64,000 bases of DNA from Ariolimax columbianus (Eukaryota > Mollusca > Gastropoda > Stylommatophora > Arionidae): contig JAVGWX010000003.1 in NCBI GenBank assembly GCA_036924085.1, forward strand, positions 119,334,764-119,398,763, given 5' to 3'. This document shows positions 1 through 11,459 of the stretch, in pieces. Within the stretch, counting starts at the first letter, position 1. Every line of letters begins with the position of its first letter. The translations under genes and the position numbers were made by a program. The notes under the pieces are model-generated. The model was not told where the DNA came from, ran no database searches, and saw only the letters and a list, made by a program, of their open reading frames with translations.

Positions 1-2060
1 TGTTACAGCATTGGCTTCCTACAGGAAATAGCAGCATTCCACAGACTACTGAAATATACACGAGTACCTAGTTTACTGCTGAGGAAAACCAAGCAGTGAT
101 GAAGGGAATTGGTCACCCAATCTGGCAATAAAAGCGCAGATCTTGTACAATGAAGATTAGCACTTCATTCCGGACTGAAGTACCGGCCATAATACAACTG
201 TTACATATTGTCTGAGAGCACATGTTCGGTACTATAAATGTTGTAAATGTATTGTTAAAATAAACGTGCACACGTTTTACTCCGATGTTCAACTTAAATA
301 CATTTCTATTTAAGGTTACACAATTGATATAAACGGGGTCAAAGCTGAGAAGTGACCAACCTCCACAGACACAGTATAGGTTGATCGGAATTTCTTTTAT
401 TCAAAGTGGATGTCATCATCATGTAGATGATGTAAAGTGGATATATTTCTTTAAATTATGATGCGATTGGTTTCGTATTCCGTGGTGCACTTGTCTTGAT
501 TATTCCCGTTTAACAAATAATGACTAGAACTCCTTTACGTACTTCAGTAGAATGAGCACCCAAGTCATTGAGTAGTATCTGGGAAGGAAAGAATAGGAAC
601 ACGAAGGCCATCTATGTATGTTGTAATATGCACCTGTATATAGAGCTAAGAAGCTTATTATGTAAAATCATGCCACAGAAGCCACTAATGCTTGAGTGCT
701 GGATGCATGAATTTTGAAGAGGTCAACTGTAGTATGCTTCAGATGGAGTCAAATCGAGACGACAAGGAACATACAGCCACATTTACAGTTGGGCTCTTTG
801 AAGGAAGGTTGTGCCTGCAGATGATGAATGGTCTCCTGTGGTACATTGTTTTATACGAAGAGCTCGCCAACACTTTGCGCAACCATACTAATTCGGTTGT
901 TACAACATTTATAGTACCTTGAAGTGGGCATATTCTTTCATTCCCAGTCAGGTAGTCAGGATACCCACGGTAAGTTTTTTAAATAAATAGGCATATCGAA
1001 AGTGTGTGTAGCAAGCGTATAGTTTTGTGTAATTTAGAATTGTTCATTAATGAATATAAACCTGTGTTATCAGGGCATTTGCTGCCTGACATTTTTTCTC
1101 TTCATTCTTTTTGATATTCATTATTTGTTACCTGAAAATCTTTCTTTTTACCGCGGTTCATGTTTAATGTTCATTTTTCTGGATTAACTCATTACATTAT
1201 CAAATTTCAATTTCTCATATTTCTAGAAAATTCCTTCCAATTGCATCAGTCTCCCTGACTTGTTTAAAAATAAAACCAATAACGTTTAACTCTTCTTCCA
1301 CCAATTTCTCACCGTTCTTGCATTTTCCTTGTACATTTTTTTCTCATTTGCTGACAATTTCCTCCAACGTTTTCTTTATATTGCCAAGTTTCTCACCCCC
1401 TTCCCTAAACAAACGCATTGTTTTCGTCTTCAAATGCTATCTTAATTATAGTGAACGGCTTCTGCACTGGGTAGAAACAGTAATTTTGTTCTTTTGTTTT
1501 GTCTCTTGAAACTGCTCGAGTAATTGCATGGAAAGATCTGCTTGTGATAGAAGCAAGTATAGAACCGATGGCGCAGAGAGGACATATCATAGGAGGCTAC
1601 TCAAAATAAAATCTAGCCCTTTTAGAGTAGAACAGTCAATAATTCATGACATAGCATTATTCATCTAAAAGCTATCAGTTCGACATTTATTTATATTGCT
1701 CGGACAAGCGGAGAGTGGGGCGGGAGATGAAGGAGTTCTACAAATGAAGCATAACGGTCTTTTGCCGTAGCTATGCAGTGCTGATATTAAGTTTTGATTT
1801 CATCCCAGGAAGAAAACAAGTCTAAACTACCAGGGTTTTAATCTGTGCCCTCTTGAGTAGGAAACTGGGGTTCAAACCGCTATGCCACCGCTCTCCACTT
1901 GACCATTTACACAGGCCGAAAACTACTGTTTGAGGTGTGACTTTTTCTGATTGTAAGAAAGCTCTAAAACCTATATCCAAAGCAAGATGCACGATGAACA
2001 CACGAATAAATAACAGGTTGCCTCTCGGCTTTGAAGAAACCCGTATCTTAAATAATGATA
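1..2060. other. unassigned AT-rich sequence
   Basis: No recognisable gene, RNA or repeat family. Open frames here (for example 692-922 and 1318-1509) are under 80 codons, mostly start at TTG, and show no motif or codon pattern I can assign. A stretch around 1860-1890 contains a box-B-like string but no convincing box A partner. Confidence 0.5.
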
Positions 2061-2067
2061 CATTCTT

Positions 2068-2385
2068 CTTCTTCATTCATCCTCAGATCTAGGTCCATGT
2101 TTCTCTTACAAAGGACATCGTTGTTTTTAAGGCTGATTTATCTCCATACAACTTGTTGTCTCATATCTGTTTCTCGAGGCCAGTATTGTTCTCTCTTTGC
2201 ATGCGTGAGCATGCAGCTTTGTAGGATGTGTTCCAGGGCCATGGCATGTTCCCCACATAGACACTTGTCATCTGTCCCAATCCTCATTTTGTTGTAAAGA
2301 TGACCCTTGAGTCTGTTATGCCTAGTTCTCAGTCTGAAGATGACGACTTGCTATTCTTTAGTTAAGTTAAACTGGTTTCTTTTCG
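2068..2385 (-). pseudogene. old RNase H-LINE C-terminal remnant
   Basis: On the minus strand this reads as a divergent relative of the C-terminal part of the RNase H-LINE family found elsewhere in the window. Visible blocks include QVVIFRLRTRHNRLKGHLYN and then IGTDDKCLCG, followed by an EHILQSC zinc-knuckle-like tail. Younger copies have [26 protein letters not shown] and EHLLQNC at the same places. Stops interrupt both ends. It keeps the Cys-x-Cys...His-x4-Cys pattern but no RNase H catalytic core. The divergence suggests an older subfamily or a much older insertion. It is too short to assign a clade. Confidence 0.7.
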
Positions 2386-2586
2386 GAAGTCGCGGTGTTG
2401 ATCACCCCATTTTCCCCTGAAGTTGGCCTCATTATATGGGATGCTCAGAAGTAATGATACATTCCATACAGCCTGCTTTATCATCTCCGCAACATCTTGT
2501 AATGAGAATCACGGATACATATCGATTGTTATATTGTTTTCACGTGTCATTCTCTTATTTGTGCTGCCATTAATAGCATTTGTATT

Positions 2587-2602
2587 GAACTTTGGATCAT
2601 TA
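2587..2602. repeat. target-site duplication, left copy (RNase H-LINE copy 1)
   Basis: GAACTTTGGATCATTA is repeated exactly at 3588-3603, immediately after the (GAA)n tail of the LINE insertion. This fixes the insertion at 2603-3587. The last GAA of the tail makes the 3' edge ambiguous by three bases. Confidence 0.9.
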
Positions 2603-2642
2603 TCGGGCTCGGGGGAGCGCATGAAGCGTCGCCCCTGCCCGA
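2602..2642 (+). other. strong stem-loop at the 5' edge of the LINE insertion
   Basis: ATCGGGC (2602-2608) is the exact reverse complement of GCCCGAT (2636-2642). Inside it GGGG pairs with CCCC, and GCGC with GCGT around an ATGAA loop, with one 2x2 internal loop. A second nested structure follows at 2694-2739: ACGACCC pairs with GGGTCGT and encloses the hairpin GAGCTA-CGCA-TAGCTC. Structured 5' leaders, sometimes HDV-like ribozymes, are known in several LINE clades. I tried to thread an HDV-like double pseudoknot here and could not, so no ribozyme is claimed. Confidence 0.55.
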
Positions 2643-3587
2643 TTGTCCGCTACGCATGTTTCGGGGTACCTAAACACCACACAAGTCCTCGATACGACCC
2701 ACGGTGACGGTTTGAGCTACGCATAGCTCGCCGGGTCGTCCAGGTTGAAAGCGCGACGCCCATGCATACACCGACGGTTCTGTAACAAACACTACACAGA
2801 ACGGAGGGGCAGGAGCATTCCTGAACCTACCAAATGGCAGAAAAATAACACTGTCATTCGCTACTGGTAAGTACACAAGCAATTTCAGAGCGGAGGCAGA
2901 GGCACTGAGGGCGGCAGTGGAAGAAATGGCAACACACAGTGAAAATGAGAGCCACATAGTCTTGTTGACAGATGCTCTCGCCGTAGTCACAGCGCTAAAA
3001 AGCCAGAAAAACACTGAGCTTAATGACTTAAGAGCAGCACTCTGCAAACTGTGCCAGCTGTCCGCACCAAAAAAAGTAGTGGTACAGTGGGTTCCGTCAC
3101 ACTGCAACATCCAAGGCAACGAGGAGGCAGACAGACTGGCAAAAGAAGGTGCAAGGCTACCACAAACAGATACCAGTATGACGTACGAAGAGTCAAAACG
3201 GCTTATCAAAGCCAGGTACATTACCAAATGGGAAACCGAACATACTGGTTACACCAAAAACGATGCCTATTACCAGTTGAACCGAAGAGAGCAGGTCGTT
3301 GTCTTCAGACTTCGCACTGGCCACAATAGACTGAGGTACCACCTATTCAACAAATTGAAGATAGGGTGTACCGACGAATGCCCGTGCGGTACTGGTAAAA
3401 TGACTACTGAACATCTGCTGCAGAACTGCCCGACATACGGGGATCAGAGAGAGCAGATGTGGCCATTGCCAGTGGAACTGCAAGACAAGCTCTATGGTAG
3501 TGGCGAGAGTCTCAGGACGACCGCCGCTTTTTTCGAAAAAATAATGGTTGCTGTCTGACTGTGTACGCAGAAGAAGAAGAAGAAGAA
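2603..3587 (+). mobile_element. RNase H-LINE copy 1, internally deleted or chimeric
   Basis: This is a 985-bp insertion bounded by a 16-bp TSD and ending in a (GAA)n tail. Bases 2603-2757 are GC-rich, contain no long frame, and are absent from the other copies. The element's coding sequence starts abruptly at about 2758, at the HAYTDGS block of RNase H, and runs to a TGA at 3556-3558. So this is not a simple 5' truncation. A leader has been joined to the 3' third of the element, either from the element's own 5' end (internal deletion) or from another RNA by template switching. The leader folds well on paper (see separate entry). Confidence 0.85.
2758..3558 (+). CDS. RNase H and zinc-knuckle domain of LINE polyprotein (partial)
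   Basis: The open frame runs from the insertion junction to TGA; the first ATG is at 2932, so there is no natural start and this is a fragment. The protein starts with the RNase H core HAYTDGS (first Asp). It continues with FRAEAEAL (Glu), LLTDALAVV (Asp) and [17 protein letters not shown] (His/Asp), so all acidic RNase H residues are present. The C-terminus has DECPCGTGKM and EHLLQNC, the knuckle seen at the end of RNase H-bearing LINEs. RNase H would remove template RNA during target-primed reverse transcription. With no RT or endonuclease in this copy it cannot move on its own. The fully open frame indicates a recent insertion. Confidence 0.85.
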   Translation, partial: AHAYTDGSVTNTTQNGGAGAFLNLPNGRKITLSFATGKYTSNFRAEAEALRAAVEEMATHSENESHIVLLTDALAVVTALKSQKNTELNDLRAALCKLCQLSAPKKVVVQWVPSHCNIQGNEEADRLAKEGARLPQTDTSMTYEESKRLIKARYITKWETEHTGYTKNDAYYQLNRREQVVVFRLRTGHNRLRYHLFNKLKIGCTDECPCGTGKMTTEHLLQNCPTYGDQREQMWPLPVELQDKLYGSGESLRTTAAFFEKIMVAV

Positions 3588-3590
3588 GAA
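3566..3590 (+). repeat. (GAA)n 3' tail of LINE copy 1
   Basis: AGAAGAAGAA repeats follow the LINE stop codon after only about 15 bases and run straight into the TSD. All five clear copies of this family end this way, so the tail is a short tandem repeat rather than poly(A). Confidence 0.85.
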
Positions 3591-3831
3591 CTTTGGATCA
3601 TTAAAGACTTTTCAACGCCCACTAGAACCCGACTTCAATATTGCACGTCCTTCAAATGCTTGTGTGATCCATTCCAGCTCACATCCCGTCTTTTGTTTTC
3701 GATGTATTAATTTTCTTGACGTCCGACCTTCTTCTGTTGTTGATGTTTGAAATATATTATTGCTTGAAGCTGACTTGCCCAGTTCTGTTGAAATATGTTA
3801 TTTTATTGCCTACACACTAGAGGGGGTGGTA

Positions 3832-4011
3832 GACTTAACTTGACGTCTTTATCCTGGTTTAGAAGACTCTGCATAGTCTGTATACAACCAGTGTCTTTTA
3901 CATTCACTTGATCTATAAAAAACTATGCACATCCAATCTATTCTTGAATATATTAATTGACCCTGCCTCCACTATTTCCTGTGGCAATGCATTCCTAACA
4001 TTCACCACTCT
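3832..4011 (-). pseudogene. CR1/L2-type LINE 3' end, copy 1
   Basis: On the minus strand this matches the C-terminus and 3' UTR of a LINE family also seen at 29831-31205, 31485-32336 and 34036-34185. The recurring protein signature is VVNAWNALP followed by EVVEAG, typical of CR1/L2/Rex-like LINE C-termini. The 3' end carries the short tail motif GTTAAGTTAA. The copy is truncated on its 5' side near 4011. No TSD is evident. Confidence 0.7.
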
Positions 4012-5135
4012 ATAGGCGACATCATGTCCAACTCTCCATTATCGCTCTATGTTTTTCTAGGCGTTACGATCTACGCCCAACTGAAGTGTAACATGCTACC
4101 AAGACTCTGACATCACGTAGGCGCATTCTACAGGAAACAGGCTGTGTCACGGCAGCCTGGCCAAAGGAGTTGGAATCGACGATGTGATCAAGTAGTAGTG
4201 AGTCTACTGATATGTCTTGAATTGCATTACAGCTAGGATAAGTCTGGTCCACCTTCTTCAGTCCCGCTCTGTTCTGTCATGTTTTGTTAAGAATCCATGT
4301 TTTTACTCACGAAAGGTGTAGATACTGATGGTTCCTGAGGCTCGCTGGTTGCACATTGCTCTACTCTCTTATACATTCCCCTGTGTTGGGCCTATGGCAT
4401 GTACTAAGATACACATCAAACCAGCCACCATAGAAACACCATAAAGAGTGAACATCTCTGATATGATTGTTTATGAATATAACAGCATCTATACTGTTCT
4501 CCCCATTTGTAACATACTGGGGAATTTTCTTCATCGTCTGTTAATGAATATAGCAAACTGCTTATCTATATGTACAGATATACAAGTCACTCTTGTTATT
4601 GAGAAACCTCAGGTGGTATTGCACATGTAATATTTAACATAGGTGTTTCATAAGCAAATCGATTTATTGATCACAAAATACGACTCACATTAAAGCGCGT
4701 GCACGATTACCAGATATCTTAAAATGCCTTTGTTGTGAAGGGTTTTTATTTTCATGGGCAGGGAGTGATGACCTAATGGAAGGTGTGCTATCATTATTTT
4801 CTTCTTCTTTCATGTTCCTTTTCTTTAATCAATTCTCTCATGCTGTCTCCTTTCTTATTTATGTAACATGCTTAATGACAAATGCAATCATGAATCTCAC
4901 AAAAATTATGTCCCATGTGATTCGTGACATTGTTTCTATATTTGGATATTCCATTGACAAATATTTTTTTTTTTGATTCATCATTTGTCTTTCTGTGTCC
5001 GTCATGTTGGTCTATTATTTCAAAGTATTGCAACCACCCCCCGCCCTCTTTCATTTTCCGTTAAACGCCTTCGCTTTCAAAAATACATTTAATAAAACTT
5101 ATAATAAACAACAGGAATTGTTATATACTCGTGCT
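4012..5135. other. no recognisable feature
   Basis: AT-rich sequence with only short, unassignable frames; nothing supports a gene or a repeat family. Confidence 0.5.
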
Positions 5136-5139
5136 TGTA

Positions 5140-5240
5140 ACATACACATGTACCCTATAACATACACATGTACCCTATAACATACACATGTACCCTATAA
5201 CATACACATGTACCCTATAACATACACATGTACCCTATTG
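5140..5240 (+). repeat. 20-bp tandem repeat, about 5 copies
   Basis: The unit CATACACATGTACCCTATAA is repeated head to tail with almost no divergence, which suggests recent expansion. Confidence 0.95.
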
Positions 5241-5839
5241 CAAGATTTAAATATATTGAAAGAAAATATATTAAGGACCTTGTAATATATGCGTCAAACA
5301 TAAATACCTAGTGAAAGTCAAACATCAATATGAGAAAAGCAATTTAAAAAAACAAAAACAAAGCACAGAAGAGAAAGTATACACTAATTGGGAATGTATA
5401 ACAAACAAGCACACATGCAACAAATAAAACTCCAACGTTTTAAGTTTAATAAAAATAAATTATAAACAAAATGAAATGCAGAGAAAAGACAACAACAAGC
5501 AAAACACTCCTGAATATAAGGTACTGGACTAAGACGTACTTTGTGCCGTGACATGCAAAAAGGCTAATAATATAATACAAATGCAAGTTAATAGAAGACA
5601 CGTGAAAGAAGCGCACGACGAGAGTTATTTGGGTAGCAATAATGCGTCTTTCAAATACAACAATGGTGGCTCAATTAGGAGGAAGTATTTAAGACCAAGA
5701 ATGAAGACGTGTTGTTTGATCAGAAAGGTATAAACGACATATAGGTGGATTGTAAGTGAACCATTCGACAACAACAGAAGTAACAAACGATCAACACTTA
5801 ATAATGATGCCCCCAGCATTCATAACATCACAACTAATT

Positions 5840-6812
5840 ATATGTCTGGACAACATGAGTATGGATGGGAAAAGACATTAGAGTATTCAGTAAACCTATA
5901 CTGGGACAAACAACTACTGTAAGATCTGACAGACTTGACTCACCATGTGCAGGTGTGAAAAGAGGACAGGTACAATGATGTATTGTATCTCCTTGTGTGT
6001 AAACCTTTACACTGAACACATTTCAACAGATGCAGCAAATATTAGCTCACGTCATAGGTTGAGTGTCAATAAATAATCTCAGATACGCGAAAGACACATC
6101 TCTGCTTGTATAAATCGAACAAGAAATACGTGAATGGCAATTGAAGTAAAGAACACAAGTTAAGTACATGGACTGGGCATTGACACTAAAAAAACTAAAA
6201 CTGTCATAATTAGCAAAGCAGATTCAACAACTCTGCAGATAATAATAGACAATCATCAATCAATAGAACAGACCAAGAGCATTTTCTCTCTGGAAATATA
6301 CTTGCCTTTATTGTGTGCGTATTAACAAAGACAATAAACAAACGAATGGAGAGTAGAATAAATGTCTTTAAAACGTGGATCTGCAGAAAAATGGGAAACC
6401 TCTTGTAGAAAGAAACGATAGCAAATACAAAGATGTATGAGAAATTTGGATCTGCAGAAAAATGGGAAACCTCTTGTAGAAAGAAACGATAGCCACAAAA
6501 AAAAATGTTGGAGAAATGTGGAGTGCAAAACGAATTTATGGAACAATATCATAGTCCGACAGTTAAGATATTTTGACAACATCAAAAGACATTAACGCCT
6601 TGCTAAGACAATACTAAAAGGAAAAGAGAAAGGCAAACGTGCCATAGGTAAACAACATTATAAATACTTGGATAACATCAAAAGATGAACAATGAAAAGC
6701 CTGATAGATTACACCAATAATGCAAGAGACACATGACATTGAAGATCTATCGCGGCCGACTGTCGTTGTAAAGATGACAATTGAACTGAACTGAACAGAG
6801 TTCGATTAAAGA
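5840..6812 (+). pseudogene. RTE-type LINE reverse transcriptase remnant 1
   Basis: Frames broken by many stops still read as an RTE-type RT and C-terminus in order: NLYW, then NLYTEH, then INNLRYAKDTSLL at about 6070 (YADD changed to YAKD), then INTKKTKTVIISKAD-like sequence near 6190. Near 6560-6640 come LRYFDNIKRH and LAKTILKGK. The 3' end at about 6781-6800 is TTGAACTGAACTGAAC, like the (CTGAA)n tail of the younger RTE copies at 20.8 and 23.9 kb. The catalytic motif is lost, so this is dead. A 46-bp internal duplication lies at 6377-6493. Confidence 0.7.
6377..6493 (+). repeat. 46-bp direct duplication, 71-bp spacing
   Basis: The block beginning GGATCTGCAGAAAAATGGG at 6377-6422 recurs at 6448-6493 essentially unchanged, separated by 25 bases. 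It lies inside the decayed RTE remnant, so it arose after the element inserted. Confidence 0.9.
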
Positions 6813-7039
6813 CACTTTGCAGCCGGCTTTCGTTGTTAAGATGGAACTAACACTTAACTGAATAGGTTTACATTGTAAGTTGACTTTACTAAGCGTATTT
6901 GCATAATTGTTTATATTTTGCTGTGCAGCCAAAGTAATGGGACATATCAAGTTTTCATTCGCTCTTCACTGACTACTATTGTATTCTTGTCTGCCACAAT
7001 GACTAATGTATGATGTCAATTATTGTTTTATATTTCTTG

Positions 7040-9190
7040 TCATAATTTGCTCATTATGAAATGCCAAATCAGATATAAGAAACCGAAAAAATCACAAAAC
7101 ACTTACAAAGTGGAATTTTATGTGCTTTAACCGATTTGGAGAAAAGAGTGAATGATGCTTTAGAGAAAAAACAAGTCGATAAAGATATGAATAAAGAGTG
7201 ACAATATACACAGGAGGCCATAACAGAGGCAGCAGAAATAACATTGGGTAAATAGAAAGCGGAAAACAAGAAACCATGGGTAACAACTGAAATGCTAATC
7301 ACGATGGAGGAAAGAGGCAAATGGAAGAACAGTAATACAGAGCAAGGCACTGCTAAATATAAGCGCAATAAAAATTAATTAGATCGAGAATTAAAGATGG
7401 CACGAGAAAAATGGCTGCTAGACCGATGCGAGGAAATTGAAGACCGGACAAGAACAGAGCAATTCTAACAATTACATTAGAAAATAAAACAATCGTTTAG
7501 GACATACAATCACGGATGATAAATGATAAGAATGGGAAACTAATCACAAACCCAGAAAGCAAATGCAAAGAGAGATGGAGAGAATATGTTAAGGAACTGC
7601 ATCAGGGTGTAGGGCTGTATCAGGCAAACAAACCCTTAAATGACACGCCTTTGATAGAATAGAATTTACATGTAAGAAATAAGCATTCAATAAAGCATTT
7701 TACGCAATCCCGTAAAAAACACACCAGAGATAGATGGGATTCCGTTAGAATGCCCCAAATGACCGTAGAGACTTTACAAAATGTGCTTTTAAAGAATGTT
7801 ATGGATATTTACACCAATGGAATATGACCAAAGGAACACAACTTCAATAATAAATCATTTGCCAAAAAATGAAATGCAATCGACGGCGGGACATTCTGAG
7901 CGATATACTTAATAAAAGCGGGGAAGAGATTAACATCTTGTCAGGCAAAATATACTGGCCAAGACCGCCACTTCGACAACTTCGTAGTTTTATCTGGAAA
8001 CGTGCTGGTCTTCTTGACAGCCTGGCTAACGAGGTGGGGGATCGACGTGATATCCGTAGTAGTGAGCGACACGCAGATGAAGCCAGGCACACCACAACCA
8101 CAAGAAGGACCCCGGTCCACCTTCATCAGCACGCTCAGGATGTGAGTAAAGCTACTGCAACCAACTATTTAACGCTCTTTTCTGGCCGCACACAAGAGTA
8201 AACTTACTCATTGTGGATATTCACAGCGACAACAGAAACAAGAACAACAACAATCCTAATCCCAAATGATTCTAAAATTGTATTCAAAGTAATTAAGGAG
8301 AGAATCGATTTTTTGTTAGGTATCGAGCGACCAATAATTCGATATATTCAGAACCTGTATGGAAATCAATGGGCAATTATTTAAATCAAAGGACTAACAG
8401 ATCCAGTTTCAATAAGGCAGGGTATACAACAGCGTTGATTGCTTTCGCCGAGTCTCTATAACGTATATTCTCAGATGATGACGGAAAACGTTATTTGAAA
8501 TTGTAATAGGGGTGTCAAAGACAATGGTATGAAAGTTGATGTCATCAAACTTGCTGATGATCAAGCCATAGCGTTAGCATCAGTAGCAACATTGCAAAGG
8601 CTGCTTGAAAAACATAAACACCACAGCCAAAGAGTCTGGCATGAAAGTAAGCACATTGAAGACAAACAGCTATGGTAATAGCCACACAACAGAGATAAAT
8701 GAATGTTATCATCAATTTGGAAAAAAATGTAACAGGTACAGAAGTTTACATATTTATGGCAAACCATCGCAAAAAATGCTCACAATGAGTCGCAAATTAA
8801 GACAAAGGATTGCATTGGCAAAAAAGACATTGAGAGCAAAATATAAATTATTAACAAAGAAAATCAGCATAGAACTGAGAAAAAAAAAATCGCTACAATG
8901 CACTGTACAGAACTGATTCATGGACACTAACAATGGAAACATAATAAACAAATTTAGGAAGCCTTTGAATGTGGTGCTACCGTAGAATGGAACGAGTGAG
9001 TTTGACAGAAAGTGACAAAAAGAAGATGGAAGGACAATGTTCTCACTGAGGTCAGCGCACATAGGAAAACGGTAATTATGCAGAAAGAAAGATTGAGATG
9101 TACATGGCACGTTATGCGACATGAAAGTCTTCTACAAAAGATACTAAAGGACAAGTTCCAAGGGAAAAGTTGAAGTGTGCGACCAAGCCT
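7040..9190 (+). pseudogene. RTE-type LINE remnant 2, interrupted by a dispersed repeat
   Basis: A long decayed RTE copy readable across shifting frames. The endonuclease-RT linker is visible at about 7270-7440 (KPWVTTEML, then MAREKWLLDRCEEIED). Next come KCKERWREYVKEL near 7560 and an NTPEIDGIPLE block near 7715, corresponding to the PGxDGIP motif. The frame is broken at about 7950-8217 by another repeat. RT resumes with RYIQNLYGN near 8345, VSIRQGIQQ near 8405 and KLADDQAIAL near 8550 (FADD-like). The C-terminal block LRCTWHVMRHESLLQKILKD is at about 9090-9150. Many stops and frameshifts show that it is dead. Confidence 0.7.
7950..8217. repeat. dispersed repeat R-A, copy 1
   Basis: Shares a start (TACTGGCCAAGAC-like), an internal CACGCAGATGAA motif and an end (TTACTCATTGTGG) with copies at about 14813-18045 (split) and 29413-29694. 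It is about 260-280 bp long, with no coding potential, and sits inside a decayed RTE element. Strand is not assigned because neither end shows a clear tail or tRNA-like head. It may be a SINE or another non-autonomous element. Confidence 0.7.
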
Positions 9191-9822
9191 CATCTTTGCA
9201 TCTCAGGCATGCAGAGACATTTGAGTATGAACCAATGGTGAAATGAAGAGAGCTACGTAGCATATGGCCAAATAGAGAGCCTTGCTCAACTGTACAACCA
9301 GTCTCAGGATTGAACAACCTGATGCTAATGCTAATTCCCTTCACAAAGCTCCCTCGCTACCCCCTACCCCTCCCCCACCCCACCCCCTCCTCACTCCCAC
9401 CCTCGCAATTACAACTTTTTAAAACGATAATATCTTTCCTTCTTTAATTAATTCAAAGCATCCATTAGTGCGTGTTGTCTTCTCCCTGTAATCTCAAAGA
9501 AAAGATTTGGTGATTTTATTGTACAGCACTTTGAGTTCACGTTACTGCTATTGGAAACATGTTGCTTTTGCTATCATTAGTTTATTGAATTCGTCCACTC
9601 TACTCAGTCATTTTATTTTAGATAATTTTGGAACTCACACCGTTCATTTTTGCTGATCTCACTGAAATCTTGATATTCTTTAATTTGTCTTTGTAATTGT
9701 TTCTTATCATTTCTCCTACACTAATTTCGTCCATCATAAGTTGTGTTTGGTTTGAGAATCTAGGTCCTCCAATTTGTTTACATGTGTTTTCTATCACTTT
9801 CGCGATCTTCTTTCACAAGTTA

Positions 9823-10411
9823 GATGAGCTAATGTAATGATTTAAGAGCAGTACTCTGTCAACTATGCTAGCAGTCCGCACCAAAAAGGGTAAAGGTACA
9901 GTGGGTTCCATCCCACTGCAACATCCAAGGCAACGAGAAGGCAGACAGACTGGCAAAAGAAGGTGCAAGACTACCACAACCAGATACTAGTATGACATAC
10001 GAAGAGTCAAAACGGCTTATTAGAGCTAGATACATGACCAAATGGGAAACAGAACACACTGGCTACACAAAAAAAGACGCCTATTACCAGTTGAACAGAA
10101 GAGAGCAGGTCGTTGTCTTCAGACTTCGCACAGGCCACAATAGACTGAGGTACCACTTATTCAACAAATTGAAGATAGGTGGCACTGACGAATGCCCGTG
10201 TGGTACCGGGAAAATGACCGCTGAACATTTGCTGCAAAACTGCCCGACATACGAGGATCAGAGAGAGCAGATGTGCCCATCACCAGTGGCAACACTAGAC
10301 AAGCTCTATGACAGTGTCGACAGCCTCAGGATGACCGCTGCTTTTTTCGAAAAAATAATGGTTACTGCCTGACTGCGTACGATGAAGAAGAAGAAAGAAG
10401 ATGCGCTAATG
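9823..10411 (+). mobile_element. RNase H-LINE copy 2, 5' truncated, with TSD
   Basis: GATGAGCTAATG (9823-9834) and GATGCGCTAATG (10400-10411) are a 12-bp TSD with one mismatch. They enclose a 5'-truncated insertion (9835-10399) that starts inside RNase H and ends in a (GAAGAA)-type tail. Unlike copy 1 it is a plain 5' truncation. Confidence 0.85.
9842..10372 (+). pseudogene. RNase H C-terminus and zinc knuckle, one nonsense codon
   Basis: The frame begins at LRAVLC and is interrupted by TAG at 9869-9871, where relatives have CAG (Gln). It is then open from 9992 (alternative TTG/ATG starts are artefacts) to TGA at 10370-10372. Retained parts include the CNIQGNEKADRLAK block (the first Glu pair is changed to Glu-Lys) and the DECPCG...EHLLQNC knuckle. 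The first three RNase H acidic positions lie upstream of the truncation, so the domain is not catalytic. The sequence is otherwise very close to copies 1 and 3. Confidence 0.8.
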
Positions 10412-11285
10412 GGGCATATTCTCTGTTCACTGCTATTTAATTTATGTAATAATTCGTTTGTAGATTCTTAATTGTCTTTGGTAACATCTCTTGCTGTTTC
10501 GCATCCCTTTCTGCGCAAAATCTGTTTTATGAAAATATTCTGCTTTGCCTTGCTTTATTTCGCTTAATTTTTGTTCACGATAAATATTCCTTATACAATT
10601 ATTATCCTCCTCGATTTTTCAATATCGTTTTTCTTTTTCTTTTGATTTTGTAACAAGCAAGCCAGTCAGGAAGAATTAATCACCAAAACAGTACAGAGAA
10701 ACGATCATGTATGCCTTGTAAACAGTATGTTTTGCATTGTATTTCTCGAATTTCTCCCACCTCATCGATCCATATATTTCTATATCGTTTTGTTTTATTT
10801 ATTCTTGATAATGCATGCTTTCTCTATCGTTTGTTCAGTTTTATTTTCTACTATTAATAATGCCCGATTACCACCCTTCCCACGAAGTTATTGTTCTTGT
10901 CTAAAGCTACTCGCGCAGAGTTGTTCAATCTTGTTGTACTTCTCTCTTGTGGCGGGTTTTAAATGGATCTTCTTAAATTCTGAGATTTACTAAAGAAGGT
11001 TGTTCTGGTCCCTTTAGGCTGTAGTGTAATGCTAAACTTCTTAGCAGGATCATCATTACAATGGTCACAATGCAATCCCTACCTCGTTTGCCGGCCGCAG
11101 TATCAGAGTCTGTTTTCAGGTGCTAGAAGTGCGTGTTAAGTGAGACTTTTGATTAAATTGCTGCACCTGGTCAGAACGCAAAACGGCTTGAGCATCTGCT
11201 ACAAATAAGATATAAATATAAAGCCCCATAGTAGAAACTGCCGTTGTGGATGAAGTGTTATAGACTTAAGTGCGCCAAGTTTTCA
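10412..11285. other. no recognisable feature
   Basis: AT-rich sequence; an 88-codon frame at 10727-10993 is hydrophobic and unassignable. Nothing else is supportable. Confidence 0.5.
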
Positions 11286-11289
11286 TTAG

Positions 11290-11455
11290 GTAAGGTGGCC
11301 AGTTCCATTCCTCGCTGATTTTCCATCACTAACCTTAGGCCAGGAACCCCTTTACAACTATGTTGACTGGAGAGACCAGTAGCAGGAATTGAACACCGCA
11401 CCTTTGCCGCAAAAAGCGAATACTCTACCACTACACTAATCAGACGTCTCCACTG
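11290..11455 (-). repeat. tRNA-derived SINE (S3)
   Basis: On the minus strand the head reads TTAGTGTAGTGGTAGAGTAT (A box) followed by GGTGTTCAATTCCTG (B box), a pol III internal promoter with a Gly/Asp-tRNA-like layout. The body continues toward 11290. A full cloverleaf is not conserved, so this is a SINE head rather than a functional tRNA gene. Confidence 0.6.
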
Positions 11456-11459
11456 ATTA

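Noticed and set aside
692..922. 76-codon frame near the window start
   Set aside because: TTG start, no motif, AT-rich context; no support beyond being open.
2602..2760. HDV-like ribozyme at the LINE 5' end
   Set aside because: Strong stems are present, but I could not place the five-helix double pseudoknot or a catalytic C in the right linker. Kept only as a structured leader.
5140..5240. CRISPR-like array
   Set aside because: Repeats are head to tail without unique spacers, in a eukaryotic context; a minisatellite.
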